This document shows, piece by piece, positions 10,719 to 21,724 of a DNA stretch of 64,000 nucleotides. How positions within the stretch are numbered: position 1 is the stretch's first letter; every line of letters starts with the position of its first letter. A program made the translations under genes and the position numbers. Under the pieces are notes generated by a model. The model had not been told where the DNA came from and made no database searches. It worked only from the letters and a program-made list of their open reading frames with translations. Source of the DNA: Raineya sp. (GTDB taxonomy: Bacteria; Bacteroidota; Bacteroidia; Cytophagales; Thermonemataceae); the NCBI GenBank assembly GCA_025454915.1, contig JALONN010000009.1, forward strand, positions 186,001-250,000. Direction: 5' to 3'.

Positions 10719-11918
10719 TCAAACCAAAATTCTTTTAGCAAGTATCAAAGCTTTTGAATCATCAGGTAAAGTCATGCCTAAAACCCATTGTGAACCTCCT
10801 TCCTGTATTTTAGTTTGCTTTCGGATTTGTTCAACAGTTAAGGGGTAATTTCTAGTGGTAATATTTGCTTTTTTAAGAGGTAAACACTTTTGTATTTCTT
10901 TCAAAGCTGTATTTCCTCGTAGTACTTCTACTACTTCAAAGATTCTCCCTGGGAAATCTTTTTTGAGGATATCAGAAGTATAAATATGAGTATTGGGATG
11001 TAATTTTGATAATTCGAATCTTTGGGCTATGTTCTTAAAAAAACCTGCTTTCATGATAGAAGCGTTGGGTTCATAAAGGTATTTTTGAGGGTCAGAGTAC
11101 ATCATTAGAGCATTTTCCTCATTGCTTTTTGTACTTTTAAAAGAGTGTATTATTTGTTCTGAAATAATATTAATGGCTTCTATTTCAACTTCTTGTTGTT
11201 TACTTATATTTTCTTTCTTTAACCAATACAACACTTCTTTACACTCATTTTCTACACTAATTACCCAAACTTTCTGGACAAAATTTAATTGTTCTAGGGC
11301 TTGCCCAATATCAAACATAGGTGATGTTTTGAGTAAAATGTTATCCGTCTTTTGAAATATCAAGGACATCATTTCTATAATATTAGGCTCAGTTTCCCTA
11401 ATTTGAGCAACAGCTTTATTCTGACTATCTCTTCGGGCAGGGTCTAAATATATCCAATCAACAGTTTGCGTAAAATTTTCTAAAAAATTTTGAGCGTTGT
11501 CTTTGTACGTTTGAATATTATGGCTTTTTAATTTTTCAAAATTATGGCTTACCATATCCACCAAGCCCTCGTTTTGCTCTACATAGTATACTTGCTCAAA
11601 TCTTTTGCTAAAAGCCCAACAATCCACTCCAAAACCACCTGTCAGGTCTATTAATGATTTACCCTCTATCAAATTTGCTTTATACGTGGCTGTTTGTTCA
11701 GAAGAACATTGCTCTAAATTCAGTTTGGGCGGATATATAATTTCTTTTGTTTGAAAATAAGTAGGCAATTTTTCTTTCGCTTTTTGTACGCCATGTATTT
11801 GGTCTAATACTACTGCCCTAATATCAATAGGATAGCGTTGTAATTTCAAAGCTATTTCTGAAAGAGGTAAGGATTTATATTTTTCGATTAAATCTAGTAT
11901 TTCAGGAGAAAGTTGCAT
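10719..11918 (-). CDS. class I SAM-dependent methyltransferase, THUMP-like
   Basis: LIDLTGGFGVDCWAFSKRF SAM motif and WIYLDPARRDSQNKAV. Confidence 0.85.
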   Translation of the reverse strand: MQLSPEILDLIEKYKSLPLSEIALKLQRYPIDIRAVVLDQIHGVQKAKEKLPTYFQTKEIIYPPKLNLEQCSSEQTATYKANLIEGKSLIDLTGGFGVDCWAFSKRFEQVYYVEQNEGLVDMVSHNFEKLKSHNIQTYKDNAQNFLENFTQTVDWIYLDPARRDSQNKAVAQIRETEPNIIEMMSLIFQKTDNILLKTSPMFDIGQALEQLNFVQKVWVISVENECKEVLYWLKKENISKQQEVEIEAINIISEQIIHSFKSTKSNEENALMMYSDPQKYLYEPNASIMKAGFFKNIAQRFELSKLHPNTHIYTSDILKKDFPGRIFEVVEVLRGNTALKEIQKCLPLKKANITTRNYPLTVEQIRKQTKIQEGGSQWVLGMTLPDDSKALILAKRILV

Positions 11919-11982
11919 AGGCTATAAAACTAAAAACCACCCTTAGTTGAAGGGTGGTTTTGTAGATTAGTTTATTTACTAA

Positions 11983-13431
11983 TTATTTTTTAGTACCGTG
12001 GATTTCAACACGACGGTTAGCAGCTTGTTGCTCTTTAGTTTTGTTAGCAGCTTTTACGTCTGTGCTTCCATCAGCGGGTCTTTCAGAACCATAACCAATA
12101 GCAGTCATACGATCAGCAGCCACTTTCTTACCTACCAAGTATTTCTTGATAGCATCAGCTCTTTGCTGAGAAAGTTTCTTGTTAGCAGCAGCATTACCTA
12201 CGTTATCTGTGTGTCCTTCGATTGTGATTTTAGTTTCAGGGAACTCAACCATCAATTTAGCTAACTCATCTAATTGAGCTAATGAAGTTTTCAAGATAGT
12301 AGCTTTACCTGTTGCAAAGTTGATTTTCTTAGCAATAGCTTCTAATTGTTTTTCTTCAATTACTTTCTTAGGACAACCTTGCTCCTCAGGAATACCTGGA
12401 ACATCTGGACACTTGTCATCTTTGTCAGCGATGTTATCACCGTCTTTATCAGGACAACCGTTCAATTCTTTTTTACCAGCAGCATCAGGACAAGCATCAT
12501 CTTTGTCAGCGATACCATCACCATCTTTATCAGGACAACCTTGTAATTCAGCTTTACCAGCAGCATCAGGACAAGCATCATCTTTATCAGCGATACCATC
12601 ACCGTCTTTGTCAGGACAACCTTGTAGAGCAGCTAAACCAGCAACTTCAGGACAAGCATCATCTTTATCAATTACTTTGTCACCATCTTTATCAGGACAA
12701 CCTTTGAATTCAGCAGTACCAGCATCATTAGGACAAGCATCTTCAGAATCGATGATGTTATCACCATCAGCATCAGGACAGCCATTCAATTCTTTTTTAC
12801 CAGCTACATCTGGACATTTGTCTTTTCTATCAGGTACACCATCATTATCAGTATCTTTAGCTTTACCTAATTTGAATTTCAAGCCAGCATTATGATTCCA
12901 ATAAACACCAGGACCAACACCACCAAAAGCAGTTTCTTTAGGAGCTAAAGGCATTGCATTGTAAGTACTTTGTAAGTTAATAGCTACACTTGAATTTAAC
13001 CAAAAGTTCAAACCTAAACCACCACCTACTGTACCAAGACTATTTTCACCTAATCTGTGAAGACCACCACCAGCAATTAAATATGGATCAAACCAGAAAC
13101 CTTCTTTGTTTCCAAGAGGGTGCCCTTCTACATTTAATGTAGCAAAATGAGATAAGTCACCATTTAAGATTGTACCTCCTGATAATTTTTCAATACGGCT
13201 CAAAGTATAATTAGCAGATAAGTTTACAAAAGGATGTATTCTGTAACCTGCTGTAACACCGATACCTTCATTCCAATTGCTTGGCTTAAAAGGCTCCTTC
13301 TCTTTAGCATAAGGGAGAATGAAGTCCATTGCAGAGTAATGGAATCCAATAGTCCACTTATCTTGAGCGTTTGCATTGCTACCTATAAGGCAAGCAACCA
13401 AAAAAAGATAGAGTAATTTGATTCTCTTCAT
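11983..13431 (-). CDS. OmpA family protein with thrombospondin type 3 repeats
   Basis: Signal peptide, barrel, tandem DKDGDGIADKDDACPDAAG repeats, C-terminal TIEGHTDNVG...SQQRADAIKKYLV. Confidence 0.95.
   Translation of the reverse strand: MKRIKLLYLFLVACLIGSNANAQDKWTIGFHYSAMDFILPYAKEKEPFKPSNWNEGIGVTAGYRIHPFVNLSANYTLSRIEKLSGGTILNGDLSHFATLNVEGHPLGNKEGFWFDPYLIAGGGLHRLGENSLGTVGGGLGLNFWLNSSVAINLQSTYNAMPLAPKETAFGGVGPGVYWNHNAGLKFKLGKAKDTDNDGVPDRKDKCPDVAGKKELNGCPDADGDNIIDSEDACPNDAGTAEFKGCPDKDGDKVIDKDDACPEVAGLAALQGCPDKDGDGIADKDDACPDAAGKAELQGCPDKDGDGIADKDDACPDAAGKKELNGCPDKDGDNIADKDDKCPDVPGIPEEQGCPKKVIEEKQLEAIAKKINFATGKATILKTSLAQLDELAKLMVEFPETKITIEGHTDNVGNAAANKKLSQQRADAIKKYLVGKKVAADRMTAIGYGSERPADGSTDVKAANKTKEQQAANRRVEIHGTKK
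12390..12860 (-). repeat. in-gene tandem repeat array encoding TSP3 calcium-binding motifs
   Basis: Repeated about 69-bp units such as 'catcaggacaagcatcatctttatcagcgataccatcacc'. Confidence 0.9.
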
Positions 13432-13643
13432 AAAGATTAATTTAGTTAAATTAAAATGCTGAATGGTTTAATTTTAATGCTTTGGTGCAAAGTTGCATAA
13501 AAGAAAAAAAAATAAAAATAAATTACAGTTTTTTTTTTCTTCTGATTTCAACGTAAATCATTTGAAAAAGTTTATATATTGATTATTTTTGTAAAAAAAT
13601 TCTCTTTTTGAAGAATTAAGCCATTTATTACTAAAAACTCTGT

Positions 13644-14474
13644 ATGAAAAAAAAGATAGTTCAGGTTGGAAATATTGCCTGTGGAACTGATGATTTGTTT
13701 TTAATTTCTGGACCTTGTGTAATAGAAGATGAAACAACCATGTTCAAAACAGCTGAAACGCTCAAGAAAGTTTCAGAAAAACTAAATATTCCCGTCATAT
13801 TTAAGTCATCTTACCAAAAAGATAATAGAAGTTCTTTAAAATACTATATCGGACCCAGACTTGAAAAGGGTTTAGACGTATTAGCAAAAATCAAAAAAGA
13901 ATTTGGTTTTCCCTTACTTTCGGATGTTCATTATCCTGAGCAAGTACCTGCTGCTGCCGAAATCTTAGATGTTCTTCAAATTCCTGCATATTTATGTATG
14001 CAAACAGATTTGATTGTTTCTATTGCAAAAACAGGTAAAGTTATCAATATTAAGCATGGGCAGTTTTTAGCTCCTGAAAACATGGATAAACCTACTCAAA
14101 AAGCAGTAGAAAGTGGCAATGACCAGATTATTCTCACAGAAAGAGGGTACACTTTTGGTTATAACGACTTAATTGTTGACCCAAGAAGTTTTTACAATCT
14201 CAATAAAATTGGTTATCCAGTAGTATTTGATATTACTCACTCTATTCGTAAATATGGTATTCCGAGTGCAGACCCAAATGGTGGAGCCAGAGAGTTTTTA
14301 CCTACCATTGCAAGAGCTGGTGTAGCTGCTGGAGTAGATGGTATATTTATTGAAACACACCCTGAACCTGCTAAAGCACTTTGTGACGCAGCAAGTCAGT
14401 TATGTGTGTATGATTTAGAAGAGTTTTTAAAACCTTTGATTGAAATCCATAACTTAGAAGTAAAGTACAGATAA
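13644..14474 (+). CDS. kdsA: 3-deoxy-8-phosphooctulonate synthase
   Basis: LISGPCVIEDE, FKSSYQKDNRSS, GYNDLIVDPRSF, VFDITHSIRKYG, EFLPTIARAGVA. Confidence 0.95.
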   Translation: MKKKIVQVGNIACGTDDLFLISGPCVIEDETTMFKTAETLKKVSEKLNIPVIFKSSYQKDNRSSLKYYIGPRLEKGLDVLAKIKKEFGFPLLSDVHYPEQVPAAAEILDVLQIPAYLCMQTDLIVSIAKTGKVINIKHGQFLAPENMDKPTQKAVESGNDQIILTERGYTFGYNDLIVDPRSFYNLNKIGYPVVFDITHSIRKYGIPSADPNGGAREFLPTIARAGVAAGVDGIFIETHPEPAKALCDAASQLCVYDLEEFLKPLIEIHNLEVKYR

Positions 14475-14540
14475 AAAACATTTCTGTTGGCTTGATTTTT
14501 GAATAATTATTTTTAACTTGGCATCTTAAAATAATACCTT

Positions 14541-14675
14541 ATGAAAAAGTTGAAATCAGTAATGGCGATTTTAGCCATTGTAGCTTTGGTTGCTACTTCT
14601 GCTTGTACCAGAAGATATACTTGCCCTACGTATTTGAAAGACGATAGTAAGCAAAAACAAGATACTCGTTGCTAA
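14541..14675 (+). CDS. small lipoprotein, 44 aa
   Basis: MKKLKSVMAILAIVALVATSACTRRYTCPTYLKDDSKQKQDTRC; lipobox; shorter than the ORF track cut-off. Confidence 0.65.
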   Translation: MKKLKSVMAILAIVALVATSACTRRYTCPTYLKDDSKQKQDTRC

Positions 14676-14709
14676 TATAAAGAGAGAAGTTAACTTCTCT
14701 CTTTATTCT

Positions 14710-15276
14710 TTATTGAATAGGTTCTTCTACTGATTCGTTTGTTCGGATATTTTTTTCTAAAACTTTAACTTTCTCTAAATCAATTAGTTTTAAGTTTCTA
14801 TCATAAAGCCCAATAAGCAAGCTATTACCCTGTTTATCAACTCTTAACCCACCATAACGGGCACTATCCAAAGCATAACCTTTACCTTCTTGGAAAAAAT
14901 AAGATTCTGCTCCTATATTAAAACTAAATTCTTTTTTGAAGTATTTAAGAGCATATTCATTAGGTTTTAGACCATATGTACTTTGTTGAAAACGTTTTCC
15001 CTCTCCTATTTTTTTGTCATTAACTGAAACGACTAAAAAACCTCTGCTTGGTAAGTTTTCATATTTTGAAAGCGAATCCCACTCCATAGATGCTATTTTG
15101 TATCTGAGTACCATGTAATCTCCTTGCATAAGAGATCGAGGATCTTTGGGAGCTAATTCTAAGAAAATTAAATCTCCGTTTTTAAGAGTTTCTTCTTTAT
15201 GAAAAATTTGGTAATTGAAAGCTCCTAATACCATTAAGAAAGCTCCTATAAAAATATATTTCCAATATTTTTTCAT
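14710..15276 (-). CDS. GDYXXLXY-type membrane-anchored protein
   Basis: LMQGDYMVLRYKI motif; operon with the next two membrane proteins. Confidence 0.8.
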   Translation of the reverse strand: MKKYWKYIFIGAFLMVLGAFNYQIFHKEETLKNGDLIFLELAPKDPRSLMQGDYMVLRYKIASMEWDSLSKYENLPSRGFLVVSVNDKKIGEGKRFQQSTYGLKPNEYALKYFKKEFSFNIGAESYFFQEGKGYALDSARYGGLRVDKQGNSLLIGLYDRNLKLIDLEKVKVLEKNIRTNESVEEPIQ

Positions 15277-16334
15277 TTTAACTGTTTTTTAAGGATAAAG
15301 AAAGTTCCAATAAATAATATTCCTGACGCCATCAAGTAAATTGATTTTAAGAGTAAAGTTGTATTGAGGTTATAGTAAAAGGCTATCATAAAATATATCA
15401 TAGAAATGATTCCAATCATTGAAATATATGAATGTCCTACTCTGAAACCCAAAACTAGTATAAGAATACTGGCAACAATACCAGGTGATGAAATTGTAGG
15501 CGATAACAATAATATTACAATACTACAAATAGCTAAAGTCCATTTTTCTAAACCTAATAATTTAAGAGTATCCCATATCACGTATACAAATAATCCTAAT
15601 AATATTACTGAAGAAACCCACCACTGAGTAAAATACATAGATGAGAACTCTCTATTAACTGTAATTGAAAATATAAGTATAATGGCTGTAAGTAAACCAA
15701 AACTTACAGGATTAAAATAATCAGCTAAGAAGTTATATTGAGATAATATTTTGGGTTCTTTTATCCACATTCCTACAAATAGAATACTCATTAGGGCAAT
15801 TAGTAAATGTACTAAATCAAATTGTTTAGATTCCCAAATTATTCCCAAAACACTCAAAAATATTGTCGGAGTAGCAAAATATCGAAGAATTATGTTTTTA
15901 GATACAACCAATACAACCAATCCCATAATAAGAGTTATTGAAAACAAAGGATACCAAAATGGTTCTCTTAGATTTAATATATCCATTATTCCCCAAGGAA
16001 TAAGGAATTGTCCAAGAATGCCTAACACCAAGATAATAGGCTCAAACATAACATGTTCTATATGTTTATTTCTTGAAAATAATAATGAAGTTACCAAACA
16101 AGCTAACCCAATGAATAAAACTGTTGCTTCATTTTTAAAAACTTCTAAAATAAATAAAACTATCAAAAACATAATAGCTCCGATAAAAGCCCCTACAAAT
16201 GCAAGAAGTTTAATTGCTAAGCTATATTTATTACGATTTTCAGGAAATAATGATTCTTCAAATTCCTTTGAATCATAAGGAAGCATTGTAGGTTTTTCTT
16301 TTTGCCATTTTGTAAGCAGTTCGCTCAGATACAT
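15273..16334 (-). CDS. DUF4401-like multi-pass membrane protein
   Basis: Many TM helices; ATGA-type overlap with the downstream gene. Confidence 0.7.
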   Translation of the reverse strand: MYLSELLTKWQKEKPTMLPYDSKEFEESLFPENRNKYSLAIKLLAFVGAFIGAIMFLIVLFILEVFKNEATVLFIGLACLVTSLLFSRNKHIEHVMFEPIILVLGILGQFLIPWGIMDILNLREPFWYPLFSITLIMGLVVLVVSKNIILRYFATPTIFLSVLGIIWESKQFDLVHLLIALMSILFVGMWIKEPKILSQYNFLADYFNPVSFGLLTAIILIFSITVNREFSSMYFTQWWVSSVILLGLFVYVIWDTLKLLGLEKWTLAICSIVILLLSPTISSPGIVASILILVLGFRVGHSYISMIGIISMIYFMIAFYYNLNTTLLLKSIYLMASGILFIGTFFILKKQLK

Positions 16335-16346
16335 AAATCTTTAAGT

Positions 16347-17366
16347 TTAGTTTTGAGATATATTTTCATGCTTCTTCCACTCGCTATTTATTTTTACTAA
16401 TGTTTTAACTGTATAGATAGTTACAGCAATACACAATGTGCCTGTCAGGAAAACCCCTCCTAAATCATCATCCACAAATCTTAAAATGAAAGTGCATAAA
16501 ATAACTAAAATACTAATCACTGCTAATGAAACAAATATTAAATCCTTTAAATATTTTAGGTATATGTGTATAATCATAGGGTATAAGACAGCTCCTATTA
16601 AATAACTTACCATATAATATTCTTGATGTTCCATATGAGACCTACGACGTATCATTCCAGAGATGATGAGCATTGTAATATTAAAAAGAGCTACTGCTAT
16701 GAAAACTCTAGGAAACCATCGTAATGTAAAATTCCAGTTATATTTTTTGACACCTGTCTCCCAAACTATAACAGGTATAATATTGAGAAAGAAAAACCAA
16801 AACATAATAATATCATCATATTTATATCCCAATACTTGTTCTTTCCATAATATGGTTGTAATATTTAATAAGGCAAGCCAAATAAGCCAAAGAGCTGGGT
16901 ATCTACTAATGATAGTAAAAGGAATAGCTGCAAGTGTCCAAACCAAAAATAAATCGTAGGCATCAGCTCCTGTTTGATAGATTTGTCCAAACACAGCAAA
17001 AGAGATACCTATCATAATTACAACTGCTACAAGAAGCAATTGTGTGATATAGTCAAATTTTTTACGCAAGACTATTGGTATAAATAGTCCCAGTAAGACA
17101 ACTTGTACCAAACCTAATTTAGCAAACTTATGGAGGTCTGTCCAGTTATAAGCTAAAAAGAAGCCTATTCCAGAAAGTAAAAAAGATATTCCAACGCCTA
17201 AAATGAATCTTTCCAGCCACAACACCCATTTTTCTTTTGTCGGGTAAGTCTCAGATTCTACAAAGGCTTCTTCTAAAAGTTTTTCATCAATATGGTTTTT
17301 CGTAGAAAGCAGATGTAATAATTCTCTATCTACTGGTTGTTCTTTGCGTGATTGCATATATTTCAC
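16347..17366 (-). CDS. DUF2157-like multi-pass membrane protein
   Basis: Soluble N-terminus followed by many TM helices; gene order. Confidence 0.7.
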   Translation of the reverse strand: MKYMQSRKEQPVDRELLHLLSTKNHIDEKLLEEAFVESETYPTKEKWVLWLERFILGVGISFLLSGIGFFLAYNWTDLHKFAKLGLVQVVLLGLFIPIVLRKKFDYITQLLLVAVVIMIGISFAVFGQIYQTGADAYDLFLVWTLAAIPFTIISRYPALWLIWLALLNITTILWKEQVLGYKYDDIIMFWFFFLNIIPVIVWETGVKKYNWNFTLRWFPRVFIAVALFNITMLIISGMIRRRSHMEHQEYYMVSYLIGAVLYPMIIHIYLKYLKDLIFVSLAVISILVILCTFILRFVDDDLGGVFLTGTLCIAVTIYTVKTLVKINSEWKKHENISQN

Positions 17367-17420
17367 TTTTAACGAAACTTACACATTTCTAAGTGATTTT
17401 GCAAACACACCACAGATTTA

Positions 17421-18563
17421 TTATTTACAGTTTATTTCTATTTTTCGATAGTAATGGAAAGGCTCCTGAGGTAATATTTCTGGATATAAGATTTTAACCA
17501 AATCAGAAAGTACCCATTCTGGATGAATCACTCCACTTTCCCAATAGTCATTACCTCCATTAGTACTAAGTCTGTTTTGTCGGTCATAAATTTGTTGTAT
17601 TTTAACAGATTTAAACTTCTGATAATCACAGAAGAAAGTGTTTCCTATTTGCATGGGAGGCTCTGCATTGAGCCAAATATCTGCATCAGCAAATTTATCA
17701 AAAACAGCTTCTTTTGTCATTTGTAAGCTTGCTGTACCTTTGGTATCTGAAAAGATATACTGAGCTCCTGCATCTCTTAAGAACACTGCTCCAAAACTTT
17801 CCCCTGCAGGTACATACCAAGTATCTTTGTAAGGGACACCAGCAGCTATACTTTTTTTATTTTGCACTTTGCTTGCTTTTTCTTTGATGAGAAGATATTT
17901 ACCTGCTACATCTTTGAAAAATGCATCAGCCTGTTCTTCTTTATCTAACAACAATCCCATAATCTTTATCCATTCTGCTTTACCCAAAGGGTTTTGCTCC
18001 AGCCATTCCGAGTTAATGAAAACAGGTATTCCAGCATCTATAATTTTCTGGTAATTAGGCATTCGTGATGACTCCATTCCTGAAACCATTACCAAATCAG
18101 GTTTTAAAATTAGTATTTTTTCAACTTCTACAGTTTGATCTGCCAGTTTTAAAACTTTATTCTCAACTATTTTCTGTTGTATTTTACTGGAAAAAACATA
18201 ATCTAAGCTATTTGCACCCACAAGTATATTTAAGCCGTCCAATGCCTCTAAAAGAGCTAAATGGGTAGTAGAGGTTGTAACTATTCTTTGAATAGGTGTT
18301 TTAATGAAAGGTATCTTTTGTAAGTCTTTGGGAATTTGCGACTTATCTTTGGCTAAAATATAACGAAGTGTATCTTTTTTATCTGTGTAGGGTTGAAGAA
18401 TATACAATATTTTGTATGTCTCAAAATTCTCAACTAAAAAACCTTTGGCATATTCTGTTTTTTGGATTTTGGAGAGAATCGCTTTGCTTTCTTTGGAGGT
18501 TTGTTTACAATTACTCAAAAGTAGCAAAACTAAGAAAAAAGATAGGGAAACTCTTATAAACAT
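17421..18563 (-). CDS. ABC transporter substrate-binding lipoprotein (cobalamin/siderophore type)
   Basis: Lipobox LLLLSNCKQ; IVTTSTTHLALLEAL, LKPDLVMVSG, NGGNDYWESGVIHPEWVLSDLVKILYPE. Confidence 0.85.
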   Translation of the reverse strand: MFIRVSLSFFLVLLLLSNCKQTSKESKAILSKIQKTEYAKGFLVENFETYKILYILQPYTDKKDTLRYILAKDKSQIPKDLQKIPFIKTPIQRIVTTSTTHLALLEALDGLNILVGANSLDYVFSSKIQQKIVENKVLKLADQTVEVEKILILKPDLVMVSGMESSRMPNYQKIIDAGIPVFINSEWLEQNPLGKAEWIKIMGLLLDKEEQADAFFKDVAGKYLLIKEKASKVQNKKSIAAGVPYKDTWYVPAGESFGAVFLRDAGAQYIFSDTKGTASLQMTKEAVFDKFADADIWLNAEPPMQIGNTFFCDYQKFKSVKIQQIYDRQNRLSTNGGNDYWESGVIHPEWVLSDLVKILYPEILPQEPFHYYRKIEINCK

Positions 18564-18621
18564 AAATAACTTGCTGGTTAAGTCAGCAAGTTATACAAAG
18601 CTTTCATATTTTATGGTGAAT

Positions 18622-18879
18622 TTAGTCAGAATTTTTAAGGTTCTCCAAAAAGGAGCGGCGTTTATCAGCAATTGCCTGATTCACCTTAGGGGGTTGTTTT
18701 TTACCTTCAACATCAGAAAAGAAATCAAATAGCTTTAAAACTTTTTCTTGTTCATAACGAGTATTTCTCATCATGACACATGCTAAACGATAAGACATCA
18801 TCAAGATTTCTTGTTTGGCTATATCGCTTGGCGAATTGTGTAAACCTGCTATGTGTTTTCTTCTGGCTATCATAAGCAT
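18622..18879 (-). CDS. hypothetical protein
   Basis: Complete ORF in a gene-free interval. Confidence 0.5.
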   Translation of the reverse strand: MLMIARRKHIAGLHNSPSDIAKQEILMMSYRLACVMMRNTRYEQEKVLKLFDFFSDVEGKKQPPKVNQAIADKRRSFLENLKNSD

Positions 18880-19062
18880 TTCATTAATTTTGGTATCACA
18901 AAGATATAAGGAAAAAATGTAACTTTTAGTGTAATTGCCTTACACAAACAACTCGTGTAAGTTTTCACTCAACATTTCTTTATTTAACAAACAAAAACTC
19001 TATCTGTTTTTAATAGATAGAGTTTTACAAATTTTATAATTATATTTTTGTGCTAAGAAATA

Positions 19063-19521
19063 TTACTTTTTTGAATATTTTTTTTCAAAATATTGATAGG
19101 CTTCATTGAGTTTTTGCGAGAGCTTTTCAGCAGTTTGTCTTTTAGTTTCGTTGTTATGGAAATTATCAGGGTGATATTTCTTCATTAGGGTCTTGTAAGA
19201 TTTCTTGACCTCATCAAAAGAACTACCATTGGGCAACTCTAACCACTTATAATATTTCTCCTCATCTGTATTTTTAGAAGTATTACTATAAGAAGAAGAA
19301 GATTTATAATTATTCTGGTAAGATTGCTGATAACTATTTTGTTTTTGGTACTGACGATATTTCTCGTATTTCTCCTGAAATTCGTCAAAGCCTGTTTTCT
19401 GACTTTTCTGTTTTTTTTCTTCGTAAGTATCTTTGTTGGTGTAACCTCTCTCATCCAGAGCAGAATCTACAGCTTCATTGATATAAGCCTTGATTAAATC
19501 CCAAAGTCTTTCTGTAAACAT
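19063..19521 (-). CDS. C-terminal J-domain protein
   Basis: SFDEVKKSYKTLMKKYHPDNFHNNE with HPD motif. Confidence 0.88.
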   Translation of the reverse strand: MFTERLWDLIKAYINEAVDSALDERGYTNKDTYEEKKQKSQKTGFDEFQEKYEKYRQYQKQNSYQQSYQNNYKSSSSYSNTSKNTDEEKYYKWLELPNGSSFDEVKKSYKTLMKKYHPDNFHNNETKRQTAEKLSQKLNEAYQYFEKKYSKK

Positions 19522-19556
19522 ATATCTCAGATATTATAATGAACACTTAATTTTGA

Positions 19557-21206
19557 TTACTTTTTAACATTGATATAAAACAAATCTGTCCTTACCTTAA
19601 TAGGTTCAGAAAGAAGTTTGTCATTGCCTCCTCTTACATCAAAAACGACTGTTTCCCATTGTGTAGAAGCCTCCAATCGCATTTTGGTTGCTCCAAATTC
19701 TACGACAACAGGCATGGTAAATTTCTCTACAACATTATCGAAACGGTACTTGAATTTTCCTTCTTCTATTTTGTATTCAAATGTAGGGATTTTTGTTGTT
19801 TTCAGATATTGTTCGAATACAGAAGTTAAATCTCTCCCTGTTTTGGTATTGAAATATTTGATTACCTCATCCGTTTGTGTAACTTTTCCTTTAAAGTCTT
19901 GGGCAAAAGATTTGATAATACCCAGCCACTTTTCATCATTATCCACAATATTCCGGATGGTATGAAGCATCAAAGCTCCCTTAAAATACATATCTCCACT
20001 ACCTTCTGTGTTGGTATAACGGGTAGAAACTATTGGTTTATCATTGCTTACAATTTTTTTCCAACCATTTGAATATGTATAAGCCTTTTCTTTTCCATAC
20101 AAACATTCTACATACAAAGCCTCTCCATAGGTACAAAATGCTTCATGAATCCACATATCAGCTTTATCATCAGCTGATACACTATTGCCCCAATATTCAT
20201 GTCCTGTTTCATGGATAATAATGAAATCGAACATTAGACCTATTCCTGTTCCTGTCAAATCGCTTCCAGCATAGCCTTGTTTGTATTTATTTCCATAGGC
20301 TATTGCTCCCTGATGCTCCATACCTAGATAAGGTGTTTCAACAAGAGCATAACCATCATTCCAAAATGGATATTTTCCAAATAGTTTTTCATAGCAAGCA
20401 AGCATGGGTTTTACCTGCTCAAATTGCTTTCTTGCTAAATTTTCATTTGCCTCCAGTACATAATAATCTAAATCTAGTTTACTTCCATCAGTGGATGTAT
20501 AAACATCCGAAAAATGCTTATATGCTGCAATATTGAGTGTTAGATTATAATTATTGATGGGATAACTGGTCGCCCAAGTATAACGAGTAAAATTATCGTT
20601 GAGTTTTTCAGTATTTTTTAAATTTCCATTCGAAACAGCCATCAGAGATGATGGAACTTCTAAAGCAACCGAAACACTATCAGGCTTATCTGACCAATGG
20701 TCTTTATTGGGATACCACATACTGGCTCCTGCACCTTGGCAAGCTACACCCACCCAAGGTCTTCCTTGTGCATCTTTTTTCCAAACAAAACCACCATCCC
20801 AAGGAGCGTTTTTAGCGACAACTGGATTTCCTTCATAAAAAATTGTTATTTCTCCAGAAGTTCCTTTTTTCTGTATTTTTTTGAAGCTTACAAAAACAGC
20901 TCTTTCTTCTCTTTTGAACTTGAGGGATGTTTTGCCCTGTTTGATAGCTTTAATTTTAAGATTGGGGTGTAAATCTATTTGAAATACTTTAGAATCCTGA
21001 TTTACCTGATATTTAATTGTATTTGAACCCTTAATAAACTGCTTGTCAGGTTCTACTCTTAGTTTTAATGCATAATGCTTGGCATCGTAGCATATACGTT
21101 CAGGTGTGAGTTCTCCTAAGAGTTTGTCTTCTTTAGAAACATTTTGGGCTTGACATTGATATACCCAAAAACTACATAAGAATAAATATAAGAATAGCTT
21201 TTTCAA
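19557..21206 (-). CDS. M1 family metallopeptidase
   Basis: LGMEHQGAIAYGN and HETGHEYWGNS...HEAFCTYGEALY zinc motif. Confidence 0.93.
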   Translation of the reverse strand: MKKLFLYLFLCSFWVYQCQAQNVSKEDKLLGELTPERICYDAKHYALKLRVEPDKQFIKGSNTIKYQVNQDSKVFQIDLHPNLKIKAIKQGKTSLKFKREERAVFVSFKKIQKKGTSGEITIFYEGNPVVAKNAPWDGGFVWKKDAQGRPWVGVACQGAGASMWYPNKDHWSDKPDSVSVALEVPSSLMAVSNGNLKNTEKLNDNFTRYTWATSYPINNYNLTLNIAAYKHFSDVYTSTDGSKLDLDYYVLEANENLARKQFEQVKPMLACYEKLFGKYPFWNDGYALVETPYLGMEHQGAIAYGNKYKQGYAGSDLTGTGIGLMFDFIIIHETGHEYWGNSVSADDKADMWIHEAFCTYGEALYVECLYGKEKAYTYSNGWKKIVSNDKPIVSTRYTNTEGSGDMYFKGALMLHTIRNIVDNDEKWLGIIKSFAQDFKGKVTQTDEVIKYFNTKTGRDLTSVFEQYLKTTKIPTFEYKIEEGKFKYRFDNVVEKFTMPVVVEFGATKMRLEASTQWETVVFDVRGGNDKLLSEPIKVRTDLFYINVKK

Positions 21207-21224
21207 AATTGTAAGTTTTATTTT

Positions 21225-21659
21225 TTAAGGATTTTCTTTTTTAATTTTAGCAGCATTCTCAATGATGTCTGTTACATCTATACTAAGTCCTGTAATACCT
21301 ATAATTTGGTTGTGTTCATCGTAAGTGGGTTGATAAGATACTTTCCAGTATTTTCCGTCTAATTTTAGAACATCTACGATACTTTCTCCTTTGAGAGCCT
21401 TACGGATATTTTCGATAGCTTTGGGGTTTTTCTCAAAAAACTCATATGCATTTTTTGTTTTGAGCTTTCTGGCTTGTATGCCCATTGCTTTGAGGGCATA
21501 TTTATTAGGGAGAATAAAAAAACCTTTTTTATCAATTACAAACGGCACTACATGTTCGTTATTTATAATTTCTCTCAAACGAAAATTCTCCTCTTTGATA
21601 CTCAAATGTTCATCTACCAGTCTTTCTCCTATTTTCTCCAGTAATTCAAAGTCTTCCAT
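21225..21659 (-). CDS. PAS-domain protein
   Basis: FVIDKKGFFILPNKYALKAMG ... YQPTYDEHNQIIGITGLSIDVTD. Confidence 0.8.
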   Translation of the reverse strand: MEDFELLEKIGERLVDEHLSIKEENFRLREIINNEHVVPFVIDKKGFFILPNKYALKAMGIQARKLKTKNAYEFFEKNPKAIENIRKALKGESIVDVLKLDGKYWKVSYQPTYDEHNQIIGITGLSIDVTDIIENAAKIKKENP

Positions 21660-21724
21660 AACTAAAATTTGTTCAATTTCATCAATAAAAACGCAGAAAG
21701 TTAAAAATTATTTCCAAAACTTTC

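Noticed and set aside
12320-12895. Plus-strand 191-aa ORF rich in SLSGQP repeats
   Set aside because: Antisense shadow of the TSP3 repeats in the OmpA-family gene on the minus strand
15273-17366. DUF2157/DUF4401/GDYXXLXY operon as a novel system
   Set aside because: Recognised as a recurrent chromosomal membrane-protein operon in Bacteroidota; nothing unusual in sequence
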